A stretch of DNA of 64,000 nt from Clostridium sp. Marseille-Q2269 (GCF_943736985.1 NZ_CALSFS010000002.1:310001-374000), one strand, 5' to 3'. Positions 44,697-55,142 are shown, counted from the first letter of the stretch. A program made the numbers and translations. Notes: generated by a model from the sequence alone, not told the origin.

Positions 44697-45554
44697 CTAA
44701 CATTTATGTATCATCTTCAATATTTTTTTTAAATTCAAATTAATTAATATATAATCTATAAATGTTTTATAATTTTTATTTACTTTAAAAGCTTTTTTAA
44801 AATACATTACATCTTTCTCATCACAGTATAAGGAAAATACTGCTATTTTTCTATAATATAGCTCTAATAATTCTTTATTACCATTTATAAAATCTTTATT
44901 TTTTTCTAATATAATTTTCAAAGCTTTCAAGGCTTTTACTTTACTCTTGGTAATGCTATTTTCTTGTATATAAGCGTCTACTAGTGGTTTATTGAAAAAA
45001 TATATTTTATATTCTTTAGCTAGTCTAAGCATCAATTCCCAATCTTGAAGTCTGGGCATATTATCATCAAATTTATTTTTTATAAAACATTCCTTTTTAC
45101 CAAATATGGTCGGAGTACCAATAAAATTTTCTTTAATTAATTCATGATAAATATGCTCACTGAGTACATTTTTACCTATATAAGTTGTATTTTCATTATA
45201 GATTTGATTATATCCTGAACATACTATATCACAATTTTCTTGTTGTAATATTTGAAATTGCTTTTTTATTTTATTTTTATGCCATATATCATCACTATCA
45301 TGAAATGCTATTAACTCTCCTTTACTTATATCAATACCAATATTTCTTGCCTTACATGCACCTATAGAAACGTTGCTCTTTATATATTTGATTCTACTAT
45401 CATTTATAGAACAAATAACATTTCTAGTATCATCAGTAGAATTATCATCCACAATTATAACCTCTGAAATCATATTTCCTTGATTTAGAACACTTTCCAC
45501 AGACTTCTTTATTGCGTACCCTCTGTTAAATGTTGGTATTATTACACTTATCAT
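44697..45554 (-). CDS. Glycosyltransferase family 2
   Basis: 285 residues, GT-A fold: MISVIIPTFNRGYAIKKSVE at the start, DDNSTDDT (nucleotide-binding), GACKARNIGI, and the DXD metal motif in FHDSDDIW (about 88-95). It adds one sugar to the lipid-linked repeat unit; donor and acceptor are not predictable. The ORF is complete; ATG has GGAAATGAGATG upstream, a weak but acceptable site. Confidence 0.85.
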   Translation of the reverse strand: MISVIIPTFNRGYAIKKSVESVLNQGNMISEVIIVDDNSTDDTRNVICSINDSRIKYIKSNVSIGACKARNIGIDISKGELIAFHDSDDIWHKNKIKKQFQILQQENCDIVCSGYNQIYNENTTYIGKNVLSEHIYHELIKENFIGTPTIFGKKECFIKNKFDDNMPRLQDWELMLRLAKEYKIYFFNKPLVDAYIQENSITKSKVKALKALKIILEKNKDFINGNKELLELYYRKIAVFSLYCDEKDVMYFKKAFKVNKNYKTFIDYILINLNLKKILKMIHKC

Positions 45555-45607
45555 AAAATCATCTCATTTCCAATAAAATAACTCTTAATTATATACTCGT
45601 TAACTAT

Positions 45608-46687
45608 TTAAAAAACATGTTTTAGAAATTCAAGGTTCATTTTATAAGGAATTACTTGATCCCTTGTTACTAATGTAAAACAAAAACAAAATATTAGAAA
45701 CATAATTATACATGCCTTACTTATAATATAATATTTTTTAAACATATATTCATAAATATATGGCAATAAATAAATAGTAAAGATCAAAAAATATAAAGAC
45801 ATTCTAAAAAAAAGTTGAGACTGAAACCCTAAAACTCTTAGAAATAAACCTATTATTAAAATGTTTATGTAAAAATTATTCTTTGAATCCAACCTGATTA
45901 AGTGCTCTCTAAATACTATAGAAATAATTATTAAAAGAACTAATAAAATTAAAAGAATTTCATTTCCTGCTCCACCTATACCTTCATTTACATATTTACT
46001 GTCAATATAAGTATAATAATAAGAAGAATTAATTACCGGCAGTATTTTATTTAAAATGATTTCATATGCATAATTAGAAAAGAGCGATATTATAACTCCT
46101 AGAATCAGAAATAATTTAGAATATATTTTATTTGTAATAAAATATATGGGTAATAAACAAATAGCAGTTCTATGAAAACTAGTAGCAATTATTATTAATA
46201 TAATATATTTAAACATATTCTTAGAAAATATATACCTAACAGAATATATAAATATTGCTATAGCTATATATTGCCTTATTCCATTAAATGATGAATGATA
46301 ATACCCCAACATAATGAATAAAATTATATTATAATCATATTTAGAAAAATAATCCTTTGAAGATTTTATAATTAAAAACAAAATGAAAAATGATGATACA
46401 AGGAATATTATTTGAGCATCATTACATATATAACTAACAAATTTATTTAATATATTATATCCATTCTCCATTCTAAATGAATCACTCGAAATTATGTCTT
46501 TAATATTAAATTGATTAATAAGATAAAAATATTCTTCATACATAGAATAATCTGTTCCAATTCCTGATCTTAGACCATTTACCAACCATAATGGAATAAA
46601 ATATATTATAGACCTTAATCTTTTATTGCTTATATTTAATTTCATTATAATAATTGTATAAATTAGCAAACTAAAATAAACTATCAT
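45608..46687 (-). CDS. EpsG-family polysaccharide polymerase (Wzy-like)
   Basis: 359 residues, about 10 membrane helices. The N-terminal region (LRSIIYFIPLWLVNGLRSGI, GTDYSMYEEYFY) has the EpsG pattern 'RxxxGxDxxxY' seen in the O-antigen polymerase-like family PF14897. It would join repeat units on the outer face of the membrane. ATG with TTAGGAG upstream. It is the only polymerase candidate in the cluster. Confidence 0.8.
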   Translation of the reverse strand: MIVYFSLLIYTIIIMKLNISNKRLRSIIYFIPLWLVNGLRSGIGTDYSMYEEYFYLINQFNIKDIISSDSFRMENGYNILNKFVSYICNDAQIIFLVSSFFILFLIIKSSKDYFSKYDYNIILFIMLGYYHSSFNGIRQYIAIAIFIYSVRYIFSKNMFKYIILIIIATSFHRTAICLLPIYFITNKIYSKLFLILGVIISLFSNYAYEIILNKILPVINSSYYYTYIDSKYVNEGIGGAGNEILLILLVLLIIISIVFREHLIRLDSKNNFYINILIIGLFLRVLGFQSQLFFRMSLYFLIFTIYLLPYIYEYMFKKYYIISKACIIMFLIFCFCFTLVTRDQVIPYKMNLEFLKHVF

Positions 46688-46775
46688 TATGTTATCTCCT
46701 AACTGAATATTCTACAATTTATTGATATAATAAAACTTCAAGCTAAGTTTATTACATTCTCTTGTTAAATTTATT

Positions 46776-47717
46776 TTAAACTAGATTATTCTTATTGTTC
46801 ATACATGTACTTTTAATTAACTTAAATCCATATTCATAATATTTCTCTTTGTAGATTTGTTTCTTTATTTTTGCCAAAAATAACTTTTCAATTATTATAA
46901 TTTTATATAAATTTAAATATAAATCTTTATATTTAAATTTATCTATAAACATAAGATAGCTTTCAAAAAAACATTTTGCTTTGAATTCAGAGAACTCTCC
47001 AATAACTTGACTTCCTAAATGAACAATTGAATTACTATTAATAATAATATTTTTCTTTCCTATTTTTTTTACCCTTCTACATAAATCAGTTTCCTCAAAA
47101 TATAAAAAGAATTTGTTATCAAATCCTCCAATGATATTAAATGTTTTCTTTTTAATAAATAAACATGCACCGGAAACATAATCTACTTCTTGTTTCTTAA
47201 TATTATCTTGAATAGAAAATACTAATGGCTTTGTTATTTTAAATAACATTTTAATTTTATATAACCCTAATATTTCAAAAATATACTGAGGTAAGCAAGG
47301 AAAATTCCCACAACTAGGCTGATTAGTTAAATCTTGATTTAACAATTTAACACCAACACATCCTATATTATATTTATTTAGGCTAATTAAGCAATCTTCT
47401 ATAAACTTTCCTATTATATATGTATCTGCATTTAAAAATAATATATTTTCTGATTTACAATTTGCAACACCTATGTTATTTCCTACACCAAATCCATTAT
47501 TATTTTTGGTTTCTATTATTTTTATAAATTCATATATATTTTGAAGCTTTTTTAATTCAATTAAGTCCATTTTTGTCGAATTATTGTCAACTATAATTAC
47601 TTCTATTTTTTTATCACTTATTATTTCTCTTTCATTTTCAACTAATGAAGAGATCAGTTGCTTAATATATTTAGAAGAATTATAGTTGATAATAACAACA
47701 GATATAAGCTTACTCAT
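46776..47717 (-). CDS. Glycosyltransferase family 2, rhamnosyltransferase-like
   Basis: 313 residues: VVIINYNSSKYIKQLISSLV at the N-terminus, VDNNSTKMD, NNGFGVGNNIGV, NADTYI as the DXD-like motif, and CGNFPCLPQYI, then SGACLFIKKKTFNIIGGFDN and FFLYFEETDLCRRVKKIG. This resembles the WbbL/RfbF rhamnosyltransferases, which agrees with the dTDP-rhamnose genes nearby. ATG 47715-47717 (GGAG at 8 nt) overlaps the upstream gene's end by 8 bp; an ATG 6 bp earlier is an alternative. Confidence 0.85.
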   Translation of the reverse strand: MSKLISVVIINYNSSKYIKQLISSLVENEREIISDKKIEVIIVDNNSTKMDLIELKKLQNIYEFIKIIETKNNNGFGVGNNIGVANCKSENILFLNADTYIIGKFIEDCLISLNKYNIGCVGVKLLNQDLTNQPSCGNFPCLPQYIFEILGLYKIKMLFKITKPLVFSIQDNIKKQEVDYVSGACLFIKKKTFNIIGGFDNKFFLYFEETDLCRRVKKIGKKNIIINSNSIVHLGSQVIGEFSEFKAKCFFESYLMFIDKFKYKDLYLNLYKIIIIEKLFLAKIKKQIYKEKYYEYGFKLIKSTCMNNKNNLV

Positions 47718-48864
47718 TCTCATATCTCCTAATCAAATTCATAGCCACATCAACTCTATTGTGCCAAGTATTATTTTTAGCAACTTCTATTCGTTTAATA
47801 TATTTTATATTATTCTCCTCTTTAAGTGCTTCTTCAACCATATCTATAAATGAATTGTTATCATAAAAATATACTAATTCTTCAAATTCAAAAATCTCAG
47901 GAATTCTAGAACACACTACTGGTTTTCCGAATGCAAAATATTCATATAACTTTACTGGATTTGTGTTTAATATCAAATCATTTAATTTAAATGGTATAAG
48001 ACAAACATCCAAAGTTTCTATTAATTCTCCAACCTTCTTATGATTAATACTTCCTAAAATTTTTATGTTATCAAATTGTTTAAAAATATTTTTATCTATT
48101 CGTATAGGACCCGCTAATATTATTTCTATATTCCTACATTTTCTAGCTAAATTTAATATTTGTGAAACATCAAACCATTCATAGATAGTTCCTACATATC
48201 CTACTTTTTTTGAATTTTTCAAATTAGGTCTATTATTACTTTCAGTTTTTATAAAGCTATTTCTAGTTGCATTTTTTAGTGTGAACGTATTATCGTTAAT
48301 CACTTTACAATACTTAAATAGTTTTTTTGATGTAGTAAATACTATATCACTATCCTTAATTAAATTTTTTTCAGTATTTACAATCACTTTTTCTACATTA
48401 GGTATTGACTTTATGTCATCTATACAATCAAAAATTTTAAGTTTAAAATTATATTCACCTAATATTTGATAAATCACTGGGTGTTGTAACATAGTCCATG
48501 ATATGGTATTAGCTATGTCTATTTTGTTTTTTTTTAATATATAATTTAACTGTTTTTTTAAAATAATCTTATTTATTCTTATACTAACCTTATTAAAGAA
48601 AGGTAAAAAAAACTTAGGAGAAAGTATTACTATTTTTTCTGGCACTTCAACTGGACGATTATGTGAATTTTTTTTAAACAACCCCTTTATCTTATTTAAA
48701 ACTCTAAATACATCCTCTTTATTAAGCTTAATCTTTCTAGTTCCAATAGTCTCCACATATATTATTTTATCAATGCAACTTCTTTCAGAGAAATTTTCCA
48801 TCATATGTTGGTGTCTTTGTTTAATAAATCCCCAATCTATATTGGAAAAGCATATAATATTCAT
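47710..48864 (-). CDS. Glycosyltransferase (GT-B fold, GT1/GT4-like)
   Basis: 384 residues. The N-terminal half has a MNIICFSNIDWGF start and the C-terminal half ends in the donor-binding block typical of GT4 enzymes: KVGYVGTIYEWFD (about 225), then IPFKLNDLILNTNPVKLYEY and FGKPVVCSRIPE. The transferred sugar is unknown. ATG 48862-48864 has GAGGTGG upstream; a GTG 9 bp earlier is the alternative. The gene lies 3' of rfbB. Confidence 0.83.
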   Translation of the reverse strand: MNIICFSNIDWGFIKQRHQHMMENFSERSCIDKIIYVETIGTRKIKLNKEDVFRVLNKIKGLFKKNSHNRPVEVPEKIVILSPKFFLPFFNKVSIRINKIILKKQLNYILKKNKIDIANTISWTMLQHPVIYQILGEYNFKLKIFDCIDDIKSIPNVEKVIVNTEKNLIKDSDIVFTTSKKLFKYCKVINDNTFTLKNATRNSFIKTESNNRPNLKNSKKVGYVGTIYEWFDVSQILNLARKCRNIEIILAGPIRIDKNIFKQFDNIKILGSINHKKVGELIETLDVCLIPFKLNDLILNTNPVKLYEYFAFGKPVVCSRIPEIFEFEELVYFYDNNSFIDMVEEALKEENNIKYIKRIEVAKNNTWHNRVDVAMNLIRRYENE

Positions 48865-48876
48865 TACATCCACCTC

Positions 48877-49920
48877 TTATATTTTTATTTTATATTTTTT
48901 TATGGTTTCCACAATTATATTACTCACCCATTCCTTATTATCTAAATACCACTTAATTGTTTTCTTTATTCCAATTTCAAAACAAGTTTCTGGATACCAT
49001 CCAAGATCATTTTTTATTTTTTCAGGATCTATACCGTATCTTCTATCGTGACCTTTTCTATCTTCAACAAATTTTATTAAACTTTCTGTAACTTTTTTAT
49101 CTACATTCTCATTTATGTATCCTATAACTTCTTTAACTATTTCTATATTAGTTTTTTCATTATGACCACCAACATTATAAACTTCACCTATTTTACCGCT
49201 GTTTATAACTATATCAATAGCCTTACAGTGATCTTCTACATAAAGCCAATCTCTTATATTTAATCCATCTCCGTATACAGGAAGTTCTTTATGATTTAAG
49301 CAATTATTTATCAAAAGTGGTATTAATTTTTCTGGAAACTGATATGGCCCATAATTATTTGAGCATCTTGTTATATTTACAGGCATCTTATATGTATCAA
49401 AATAAGCTTTAACCATTAAATCTGCCCCTGCTTTACTTGCTGAATATGGACTATGAGGATCTAATGAAGTATTTTCTGTAAAATATCCTGTTTCTCCTAA
49501 TGAACCATAAACTTCATCAGTTGAAACTTGAAGATATTTAACTCCTTTTTCCCATTTATTTTCTTTAAACCATGCATTTTTAGAACAATTTAGTAAGTTT
49601 ACTGTTCCAATTATATTTGTTTTAGCAAATACTTCTGGCTCTTTTATACTTCTATCCACATGGGATTCCGCTGCAAAATGAACTACATAATTTATATCAT
49701 ATTTTTCAAATAATTTTGAAACTAATTCTTTATCACATATATCTCCCTGAATAAATACATATCTTTCATCATTTTCTACTGATCTTAAGTTTTCTAAGTT
49801 TCCTGCATACGTTAATTTATCTAAATTTATTATTTTTATATCATTATATTTTTTTAGCATATATAGAACAAAATTAGATCCTATAAACCCTGCTCCACCA
49901 GTAACTAAATATGTCTTCAT
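48877..49920 (-). CDS. rfbB: dTDP-glucose 4,6-dehydratase
   Basis: 347 residues. Second step of dTDP-L-rhamnose synthesis (dTDP-glucose to dTDP-4-keto-6-deoxyglucose). Rossmann motif VTGGAGFIGSNF (6-17), DKLTYAGN, HFAAESHVDRSI, the S-T-D-E-V-Y-G block (about 130) and YSASKAG with the YxxxK pair. ATG; it sits in an rfbA-C-D-B order on the minus strand. It precedes a GT4-type gene by 12 bp. Confidence 0.96.
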   Translation of the reverse strand: MKTYLVTGGAGFIGSNFVLYMLKKYNDIKIINLDKLTYAGNLENLRSVENDERYVFIQGDICDKELVSKLFEKYDINYVVHFAAESHVDRSIKEPEVFAKTNIIGTVNLLNCSKNAWFKENKWEKGVKYLQVSTDEVYGSLGETGYFTENTSLDPHSPYSASKAGADLMVKAYFDTYKMPVNITRCSNNYGPYQFPEKLIPLLINNCLNHKELPVYGDGLNIRDWLYVEDHCKAIDIVINSGKIGEVYNVGGHNEKTNIEIVKEVIGYINENVDKKVTESLIKFVEDRKGHDRRYGIDPEKIKNDLGWYPETCFEIGIKKTIKWYLDNKEWVSNIIVETIKKYKIKI

Positions 49921-49943
49921 TTTTATTCTCCTTAATCTTAGGT

Positions 49944-50825
49944 TTATTTGTTTATATTTTTTATAAAACTATTTAAAGCCTTTTCCCAATCTCTCATTTC
50001 ATCTCCAACAGTGCATCTTAACATCATATTATCTAGTGATGAATATTCTGGTCTTTTAGCTGCTGTTTTGAATTCTTCTGAAGTACATGGATTTACTATG
50101 CATTTTTCTCCACTTAGTCTTATTATTTCTGAAGCAAAATCATACCAAGTACATTCTCCTTTTCCCGTGCAATGATAAACACCATATTCATTTGTTTCTA
50201 TGAGTTTCAAGATATGATAAGCTAAATCATTAGCATTAGTTGGATTGCCTTTTTGATCATTAACTACATTTAAGCTTTCCTTTTCTTTAGCTAACTTCAT
50301 CATTGTATAAACAAAATTTTTTCCTACATAACCATATAGCCAAGCAGTTCTTACTATAAAATATTTAGAGCAAAAATTCCTTACAAAATCTTCTCCCATA
50401 AGTTTTGTTTTACCATATACACTATAAGGATTAGTTTCATCATATTCCTTTAGTGGATTTACTCCTATTCCTGAAAAAACATAATCTGTAGAAACTTGTA
50501 CAAGCTTTGCTTCTATTTTTTCACACACTATGGCCAAATTCCTAGCTCCAATTGAATTAACTTTAAATGATACTTCTTCATTGCTTTCACAGGCATCTAC
50601 ATTTGTAAATGCTGCACAGTTTATAACTACATCTGGATTGGCTTTTGTTAAAGCTTCATCCACTTGATTTTGATCAACTATATCTAAATCCTCTACATCC
50701 ATAAATTGAAATTTTGAATTTATAATATTTTTAGATACTTGTCCAATTTCAGCTTTTCCAGTTTCAACAATTGATTTTATTTCATTTCCTAATTGTCCTT
50801 TTGATCCTATTACTAAAACAATCAT
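49944..50825 (-). CDS. rfbD: dTDP-4-dehydrorhamnose reductase
   Basis: 293 residues. Last step of dTDP-L-rhamnose synthesis. Motifs: VIGSKGQLGNEI (5-16), NCAAFTNVDACE (about 69), VSTDYVFSG (about 103) and YGKTKLMGE (YxxxK, about 126). ATG with AAGGTGG upstream. 12 bp after rfbC. Confidence 0.95.
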   Translation of the reverse strand: MIVLVIGSKGQLGNEIKSIVETGKAEIGQVSKNIINSKFQFMDVEDLDIVDQNQVDEALTKANPDVVINCAAFTNVDACESNEEVSFKVNSIGARNLAIVCEKIEAKLVQVSTDYVFSGIGVNPLKEYDETNPYSVYGKTKLMGEDFVRNFCSKYFIVRTAWLYGYVGKNFVYTMMKLAKEKESLNVVNDQKGNPTNANDLAYHILKLIETNEYGVYHCTGKGECTWYDFASEIIRLSGEKCIVNPCTSEEFKTAAKRPEYSSLDNMMLRCTVGDEMRDWEKALNSFIKNINK

Positions 50826-50837
50826 ATTAATTCCACC

Positions 50838-51407
50838 TTATTTTATATATTTAAACGGAATATCTATTTCTTTTAATGTTTTTTGAACTTTATCTTTATC
50901 AGATAATAATATTTCATCTATTCCCTCTAATGGCCAATGAATATTAATATCTTTATCATTCCATAAAACTCCTCCATCATATTCTGGAGAATAAAAATCT
51001 GTACATTTATAATTAAAAGTTGCAGTATCTGATAATACTAAAAATCCATGTGCAAACCCCTCTGGTATATAAAATTGCTTTTTATTCTCATCTGTCAAAA
51101 TAACACCTTCCCACTTCCCAAATGTAGGTGATCCTTTTCTTAAATCCACAGCAACATCAAACACTTTCCCTTCTGTAACTCTTACTAACTTCCCTTGACT
51201 ATGTTTTGTTTGGAAATGCAAACCTCTAAGTACTCCTTTTTTAGATCGTGATTCATTATCTTGTACAAACTCCATATTGAGTCCTGCCTCAAAAAAGTCA
51301 TTCTTATTATATGTTTCCATAAAGTATCCTCTATTATCTCCAAATACTTTAGATTCAATTATATATACCCCATCTATTTTAGTTTCTTTAAATTTAAAAT
51401 TTCCCAT
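50838..51407 (-). CDS. rfbC: dTDP-4-dehydrorhamnose 3,5-epimerase
   Basis: 189 residues, cupin fold. Third step of dTDP-rhamnose synthesis. SKKGVLRGLHFQ (about 52-63, with the catalytic His), KLVRVTEGKVFDVAVDLRKG, and FYIPEGFAHGFLVLSD (about 114-129) are all conserved. I start at ATG 51405-51407, with AAGGTG about 6 nt upstream; a GTG 9 bp earlier overlaps it. Confidence 0.95.
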   Translation of the reverse strand: MGNFKFKETKIDGVYIIESKVFGDNRGYFMETYNKNDFFEAGLNMEFVQDNESRSKKGVLRGLHFQTKHSQGKLVRVTEGKVFDVAVDLRKGSPTFGKWEGVILTDENKKQFYIPEGFAHGFLVLSDTATFNYKCTDFYSPEYDGGVLWNDKDINIHWPLEGIDEILLSDKDKVQKTLKEIDIPFKYIK

Positions 51408-51420
51408 AATACTCACCTTT

Positions 51421-52329
51421 CTATCTAGTAGCAGCTACCTCTTTCTTGCTTTTTTTCATTTCCAATTCTTCTACTACATCTACCAAGTATTTACCATACC
51501 CTGTTTTCATTAATGGCTTAGCTAGTTCTATAACATTTTCTGCATTTATCCAATCTTTTCTATACGCAATTTCTTCTAAGCAAGCTATATATGTTCCTTG
51601 AGTGCTTTGAATAGCTTCTACGAAATTAGATGCTTTAAGCATCGATGTATGAGTCCCTGTATCAAGCCATGCCATTCCTCTTCCTAAAAGATTAACTTTT
51701 AATGTACCCTCTTCCATATATAATCTATTCAAATCTGTTATTTCTAATTCACCTCTAGGGGACGGTTTTAAAGATTTTGCTTTTTCTATTACTGAGTTAT
51801 CATAAAAATATAATCCCGGAACAGCGTATTTTGATTTTGGATGTTCTGGTTTTTCTTCTAATGATATCACTTTATCATTTTGATCAAATTCAACTACTCC
51901 AAAAGCTTTTGGATTTTGTACATAGTAGCCAAAAACATAAGCACCCTTTTCTAATCTAGAAGCTTTACCTAAATGGTTACTGAAGCTTTGTCCATAAAAT
52001 ATATTATCTCCTAAAATCATAGCGACACTATCTTTACCTATGAATTTTTCACCTATAATAAAAGCCTCTGATAAGCCATTTGGCTCTTGTTGAACTTCAT
52101 ATTTAATATTCAACCCTAAATGTGAACCATCTTTGAATAATTCCTTAAACCCAATAATATCTCTTCCTGTAGATATTATTAATATATCTTTTATACCTGC
52201 AAGCATAAGAACAGACATTGGATAATATATCATTGGCTTATCATAAATTGGGGCCATTTGTTTTGACATTGCCTTTGTTACAGGATACAATCTTGTCCCA
52301 GATCCACCAGCTAAAATTATTCCTTTCAT
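51421..52329 (-). CDS. rfbA: Glucose-1-phosphate thymidylyltransferase
   Basis: 302 residues. Makes dTDP-glucose, first step of dTDP-L-rhamnose synthesis. Start [59 protein letters not shown] and [10 protein letters not shown] are standard RmlA. ATG with GGAGGAA upstream. It completes a full rhamnose set (A, C, D, B) in one operon. Confidence 0.97.
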   Translation of the reverse strand: MKGIILAGGSGTRLYPVTKAMSKQMAPIYDKPMIYYPMSVLMLAGIKDILIISTGRDIIGFKELFKDGSHLGLNIKYEVQQEPNGLSEAFIIGEKFIGKDSVAMILGDNIFYGQSFSNHLGKASRLEKGAYVFGYYVQNPKAFGVVEFDQNDKVISLEEKPEHPKSKYAVPGLYFYDNSVIEKAKSLKPSPRGELEITDLNRLYMEEGTLKVNLLGRGMAWLDTGTHTSMLKASNFVEAIQSTQGTYIACLEEIAYRKDWINAENVIELAKPLMKTGYGKYLVDVVEELEMKKSKKEVAATR

Positions 52330-52332
52330 AGT

Positions 52333-53259
52333 TTATTCCTCCGAATCCATCATTTTATTATCCCAATACAACTTATTAAGTGAAAACTTTTTAATTAAAT
52401 TCTTAGATATTTTTTTGTAATTTTTCCCTAACTTCATTCCAATAAATCTTGACGCAAAATTAGGTAATATATTGAAAAATATTCTATATTCCCTGGAAGC
52501 TAATGAATTTTTAGCAACATCTTTAAGTAAAGAAAATCCGCTTTTATTTTCTCCATATTTATTTAAATAATTATTGTTTGCAAAAAATACTCCCGTATCA
52601 AAATATCTATTAAACAGCTGCTTCAAAGTAAATTCATGAGAATGAATAACCACAGAATTAGAACAATACTTTATCTTATAACCATTTTTAATCAATTTAT
52701 AGGCTATATACATATCCTCACTTATTATTAAATTTTTATTATCGTATCCATTTAATTTCACAAAAATATCTTTCCTTATAGCAGCAGAAGCATCTGAAAA
52801 AAAGAATGTCATTAGCCCATATCTATCAATATCCTTATTGGATACTATTCTAGACTTATTAGGATAATTTTTAGGTCTTATGTAATGCTCTATTCCTTTG
52901 GAGTTTGACACTTGCCTACTAAAGCTAGCATGACAAATTCCATTAGATATATCTTTAGTCAATTCGTATAGCCAAACATCATCTTGTATAATTATATCTT
53001 GAGTTATAAATACTATTATTTGTCCCTTTGCCTTCATTGCAAATTTTTCTCTAGTTAAGCTATGTGAAAAATCCTTTTTACTTATTTTTGAATAATTTAA
53101 ACTGAAATTTTTCAGAATGATCTCTGAATTATCTTTACTTTCTGTAAGAATATAGGTTATGTCTTTTATGCATACATTCTTTTGTTTTTCTAAACTTTCA
53201 TTTAAGCTTTCTATATACTTTTCTCCATTATATATAGGACAAATTATACTAACATTCAT
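52333..53259 (-). CDS. Glycosyltransferase family 2 (rhamnosyltransferase-like)
   Basis: 308 residues, GT-A type: SIICPIYNGEKYIESLNESL at the start, a TQDII motif in place of a classic DXD (VFITQDIIIQDD), DASAAIRKDIFVKLNGYD and EDMYIAYKLIKNGYK. It resembles rhamnosyltransferases of the RfbN/RfbF type, and lies directly upstream of rfbA. ATG with GGAGATAAG upstream. Fourth glycosyltransferase of the cluster. Confidence 0.83.
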   Translation of the reverse strand: MNVSIICPIYNGEKYIESLNESLEKQKNVCIKDITYILTESKDNSEIILKNFSLNYSKISKKDFSHSLTREKFAMKAKGQIIVFITQDIIIQDDVWLYELTKDISNGICHASFSRQVSNSKGIEHYIRPKNYPNKSRIVSNKDIDRYGLMTFFFSDASAAIRKDIFVKLNGYDNKNLIISEDMYIAYKLIKNGYKIKYCSNSVVIHSHEFTLKQLFNRYFDTGVFFANNNYLNKYGENKSGFSLLKDVAKNSLASREYRIFFNILPNFASRFIGMKLGKNYKKISKNLIKKFSLNKLYWDNKMMDSEE

Positions 53260-53306
53260 CTTATCTTATCTCCATTATAAAAATTATGATTATATAAACT
53301 TTGGTA

Positions 53307-53984
53307 TTATCGTGCCCCTTTTTTATTAAGAACAGATATTATTGTTTGAAATATAATTTTAATATCTAACAAAAAGCTTCTATTATCTATATACTTCATA
53401 TCCATTTGTACTCTTTCTTCATATGTAGTGTCGCTTCTACCATTAGCCTGCCATAATCCTGTAAGTCCTGGTTTAATCATTAAAAGCTTGACTCCATGGA
53501 CACCATACTTTTCTATTTCCTTTTCCACTATAGGCCTTGGTCCCACCACGCTCATATTTCCTATAAATATATTTAATAATTGAGGTAACTCATCTAGACT
53601 AGTTGTCCTTAAAAAATTTCCTATATTAGTTATTCTAGGATCAAATTCCAACTTGAAATTTTCTTCAAATTCTTTTTTTTGATCCACAGTCAAACTTTTC
53701 AATAAATCCTCTGCATTTGATTTCATTGTTCTAAATTTATATACCTTTATCTTTTTACCTTTTAAACCTAATCTTGTGTGAGCAAAAAATATAGGTCCTT
53801 TAGAATCTATCTTAATTACTATTGAAAAAATTAAAAACAAGGGAAAAAAAACTATTAATGCACATAAGGAACTTATCAAATCAAAAATTCTTTTTAAAAA
53901 ATTATAAAAAAGTTTATTTTCTATTCTTTCAATTTCTTTTTGTTGTATACTTTTAGTAATCATATCTCTTTGTAATTCCTGCAT
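53307..53984 (-). CDS. Undecaprenyl-phosphate sugar-1-phosphate transferase (priming glycosyltransferase)
   Basis: 225 residues of the polyprenyl glycosylphosphotransferase (PF02397) type. One membrane helix (LCALIVFFPLFLIFSIVI, about 36-53), FAHTRLGLKGKKIKVYKFRTM (about 67-87), LRTTSLDELPQLLNI and NGRSDTTYEERVQMDMKYI. It starts the repeat unit by moving a sugar-1-phosphate to undecaprenyl phosphate. The large N-terminal membrane domain of WbaP is absent, as in EpsL/CpsE-short forms. The identity of the first sugar is unknown. ATG with AAAGGAGG upstream. Confidence 0.92.
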   Translation of the reverse strand: MQELQRDMITKSIQQKEIERIENKLFYNFLKRIFDLISSLCALIVFFPLFLIFSIVIKIDSKGPIFFAHTRLGLKGKKIKVYKFRTMKSNAEDLLKSLTVDQKKEFEENFKLEFDPRITNIGNFLRTTSLDELPQLLNIFIGNMSVVGPRPIVEKEIEKYGVHGVKLLMIKPGLTGLWQANGRSDTTYEERVQMDMKYIDNRSFLLDIKIIFQTIISVLNKKGAR

Positions 53985-54408
53985 AAGTTTCCTCCTTTTG
54001 AATTTATTATAGATATTACTTTAGTAAATATTTTATTAAATATTTGTTCACAATTATATTACAATAAAAATATTGCATAGTTCCAATTCATATAAATTGA
54101 TTAATGTAAAAATATGAATTAATGCCTATAGTTTTCTATAAATGCCTCATTTTTTAATAGTATATAGTATTTTTTACTTTATTAAGAGTTCATTATCATT
54201 TTTTAATACTATTATAAAACTCATTAAATATATCCTGATTTTTATATGCTTTTTAATATAAAATCATATATTATGGTATTTAATAAAAAAACTAATAATA
54301 TATGATTTTTTGTTATATTTAATTTTAAATAAAAGTTTTGCTTAATATAATCTTTATATTATTTCTGTTTTTTTAAGTGATCATATTGCCACTTTTACTA
54401 TTTTTACC
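53985..54408. other. Intergenic region between priming transferase and cpsD
   Basis: 424 bp, no ORF, extremely AT-rich. The right part carries a terminator hairpin (see next entry). The left part probably holds a promoter for the transferase-rhamnose-GT genes, since transcription from cpsD would be stopped by the hairpin. I cannot choose the promoter. Confidence 0.45.
54261..54308 (-). terminator. Putative terminator after cpsD
   Basis: AAATCATATATTAT (54261-54274) pairs perfectly with ATAATATATGATTT (54295-54308), 14 bp, 20-nt loop. On the minus strand it is followed by TATATTAAAAAG, a weak U-tract; on the plus strand by TTTGTT. It lies 101 bp past the cpsD stop. Confidence 0.5.
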
Positions 54409-55119
54409 TTATTTTTTACTTCTTTTATTCTTATTTCCATCTTCTTCGTAATAATAATTATAATATCTATATCCGTTTCCAGAATCTGTATCCACCTTAT
54501 TTAATACTACCCCTAATATTTTCGCATTTACTTTTTCTAGAAGTTGCTTTGCTTTTATGGCTGATTCTATTTCTACTTGTCCAGATGCTGTTACTAAAAC
54601 TCCTCCATCTGAATATTGAGATACTAATTGTGCATCTGTTACAACTCCAACAGGAGGGGTATCCAATATTATGTAATCATAGTAGTTCTTGCTCATTTCT
54701 ATAAATTTTTTCATCTTTGTAGATGATAGCAATTCTGAAGGATTTGGTGGTTTTAACCCTGAGGTTAATATATGTAAATCTTCTATTCCACTTTGTTGTA
54801 CAATTTTATCTATACCATTTTCCTCTATTAAAAGATTAGATAATCCTCTTGTGTTTGATATATTAAATAATCTATGTACATTAGGCTTTCTAAGATCACA
54901 ATCTACTAAAATAGTTTTAGCTCCGTTTTGTGCCATAGTTATAGCTAAATTTGCTGAAGTTGTGGATTTTCCCTCTCCTGGCGTAGAACTAGTAACAAAA
55001 ATCACTTTTATTTCTTTATCAAAGGATGAAAATTGAATATTAGTTCTTAAAGTTCTATATGCCTCTGATATTGGTGATTTAGGTTCCTTTATAGTTATTA
55101 AATCTAGATTTTTATTCAA
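54409..55119 (-). CDS. Tyrosine-protein kinase CpsD/CapB family (BY-kinase)
   Basis: 236 residues. Walker A in SSTPGEGKSTTSANL (GEGKST about 48-53), Walker A' VDCDLRKPNVH, Walker B YIILDTPPVGV, and a C-terminal Tyr cluster (YRYYNYYYEEDG) that would be autophosphorylated. With the CapA-like protein and CpsB phosphatase upstream it controls polysaccharide chain length and amount. TTG start at 55117-55119 with GGAGTGA upstream. Confidence 0.94.
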   Translation of the reverse strand: MNKNLDLITIKEPKSPISEAYRTLRTNIQFSSFDKEIKVIFVTSSTPGEGKSTTSANLAITMAQNGAKTILVDCDLRKPNVHRLFNISNTRGLSNLLIEENGIDKIVQQSGIEDLHILTSGLKPPNPSELLSSTKMKKFIEMSKNYYDYIILDTPPVGVVTDAQLVSQYSDGGVLVTASGQVEIESAIKAKQLLEKVNAKILGVVLNKVDTDSGNGYRYYNYYYEEDGNKNKRSKK

Positions 55120-55142
55120 CTTGTAATCACTCCAATGTTAAA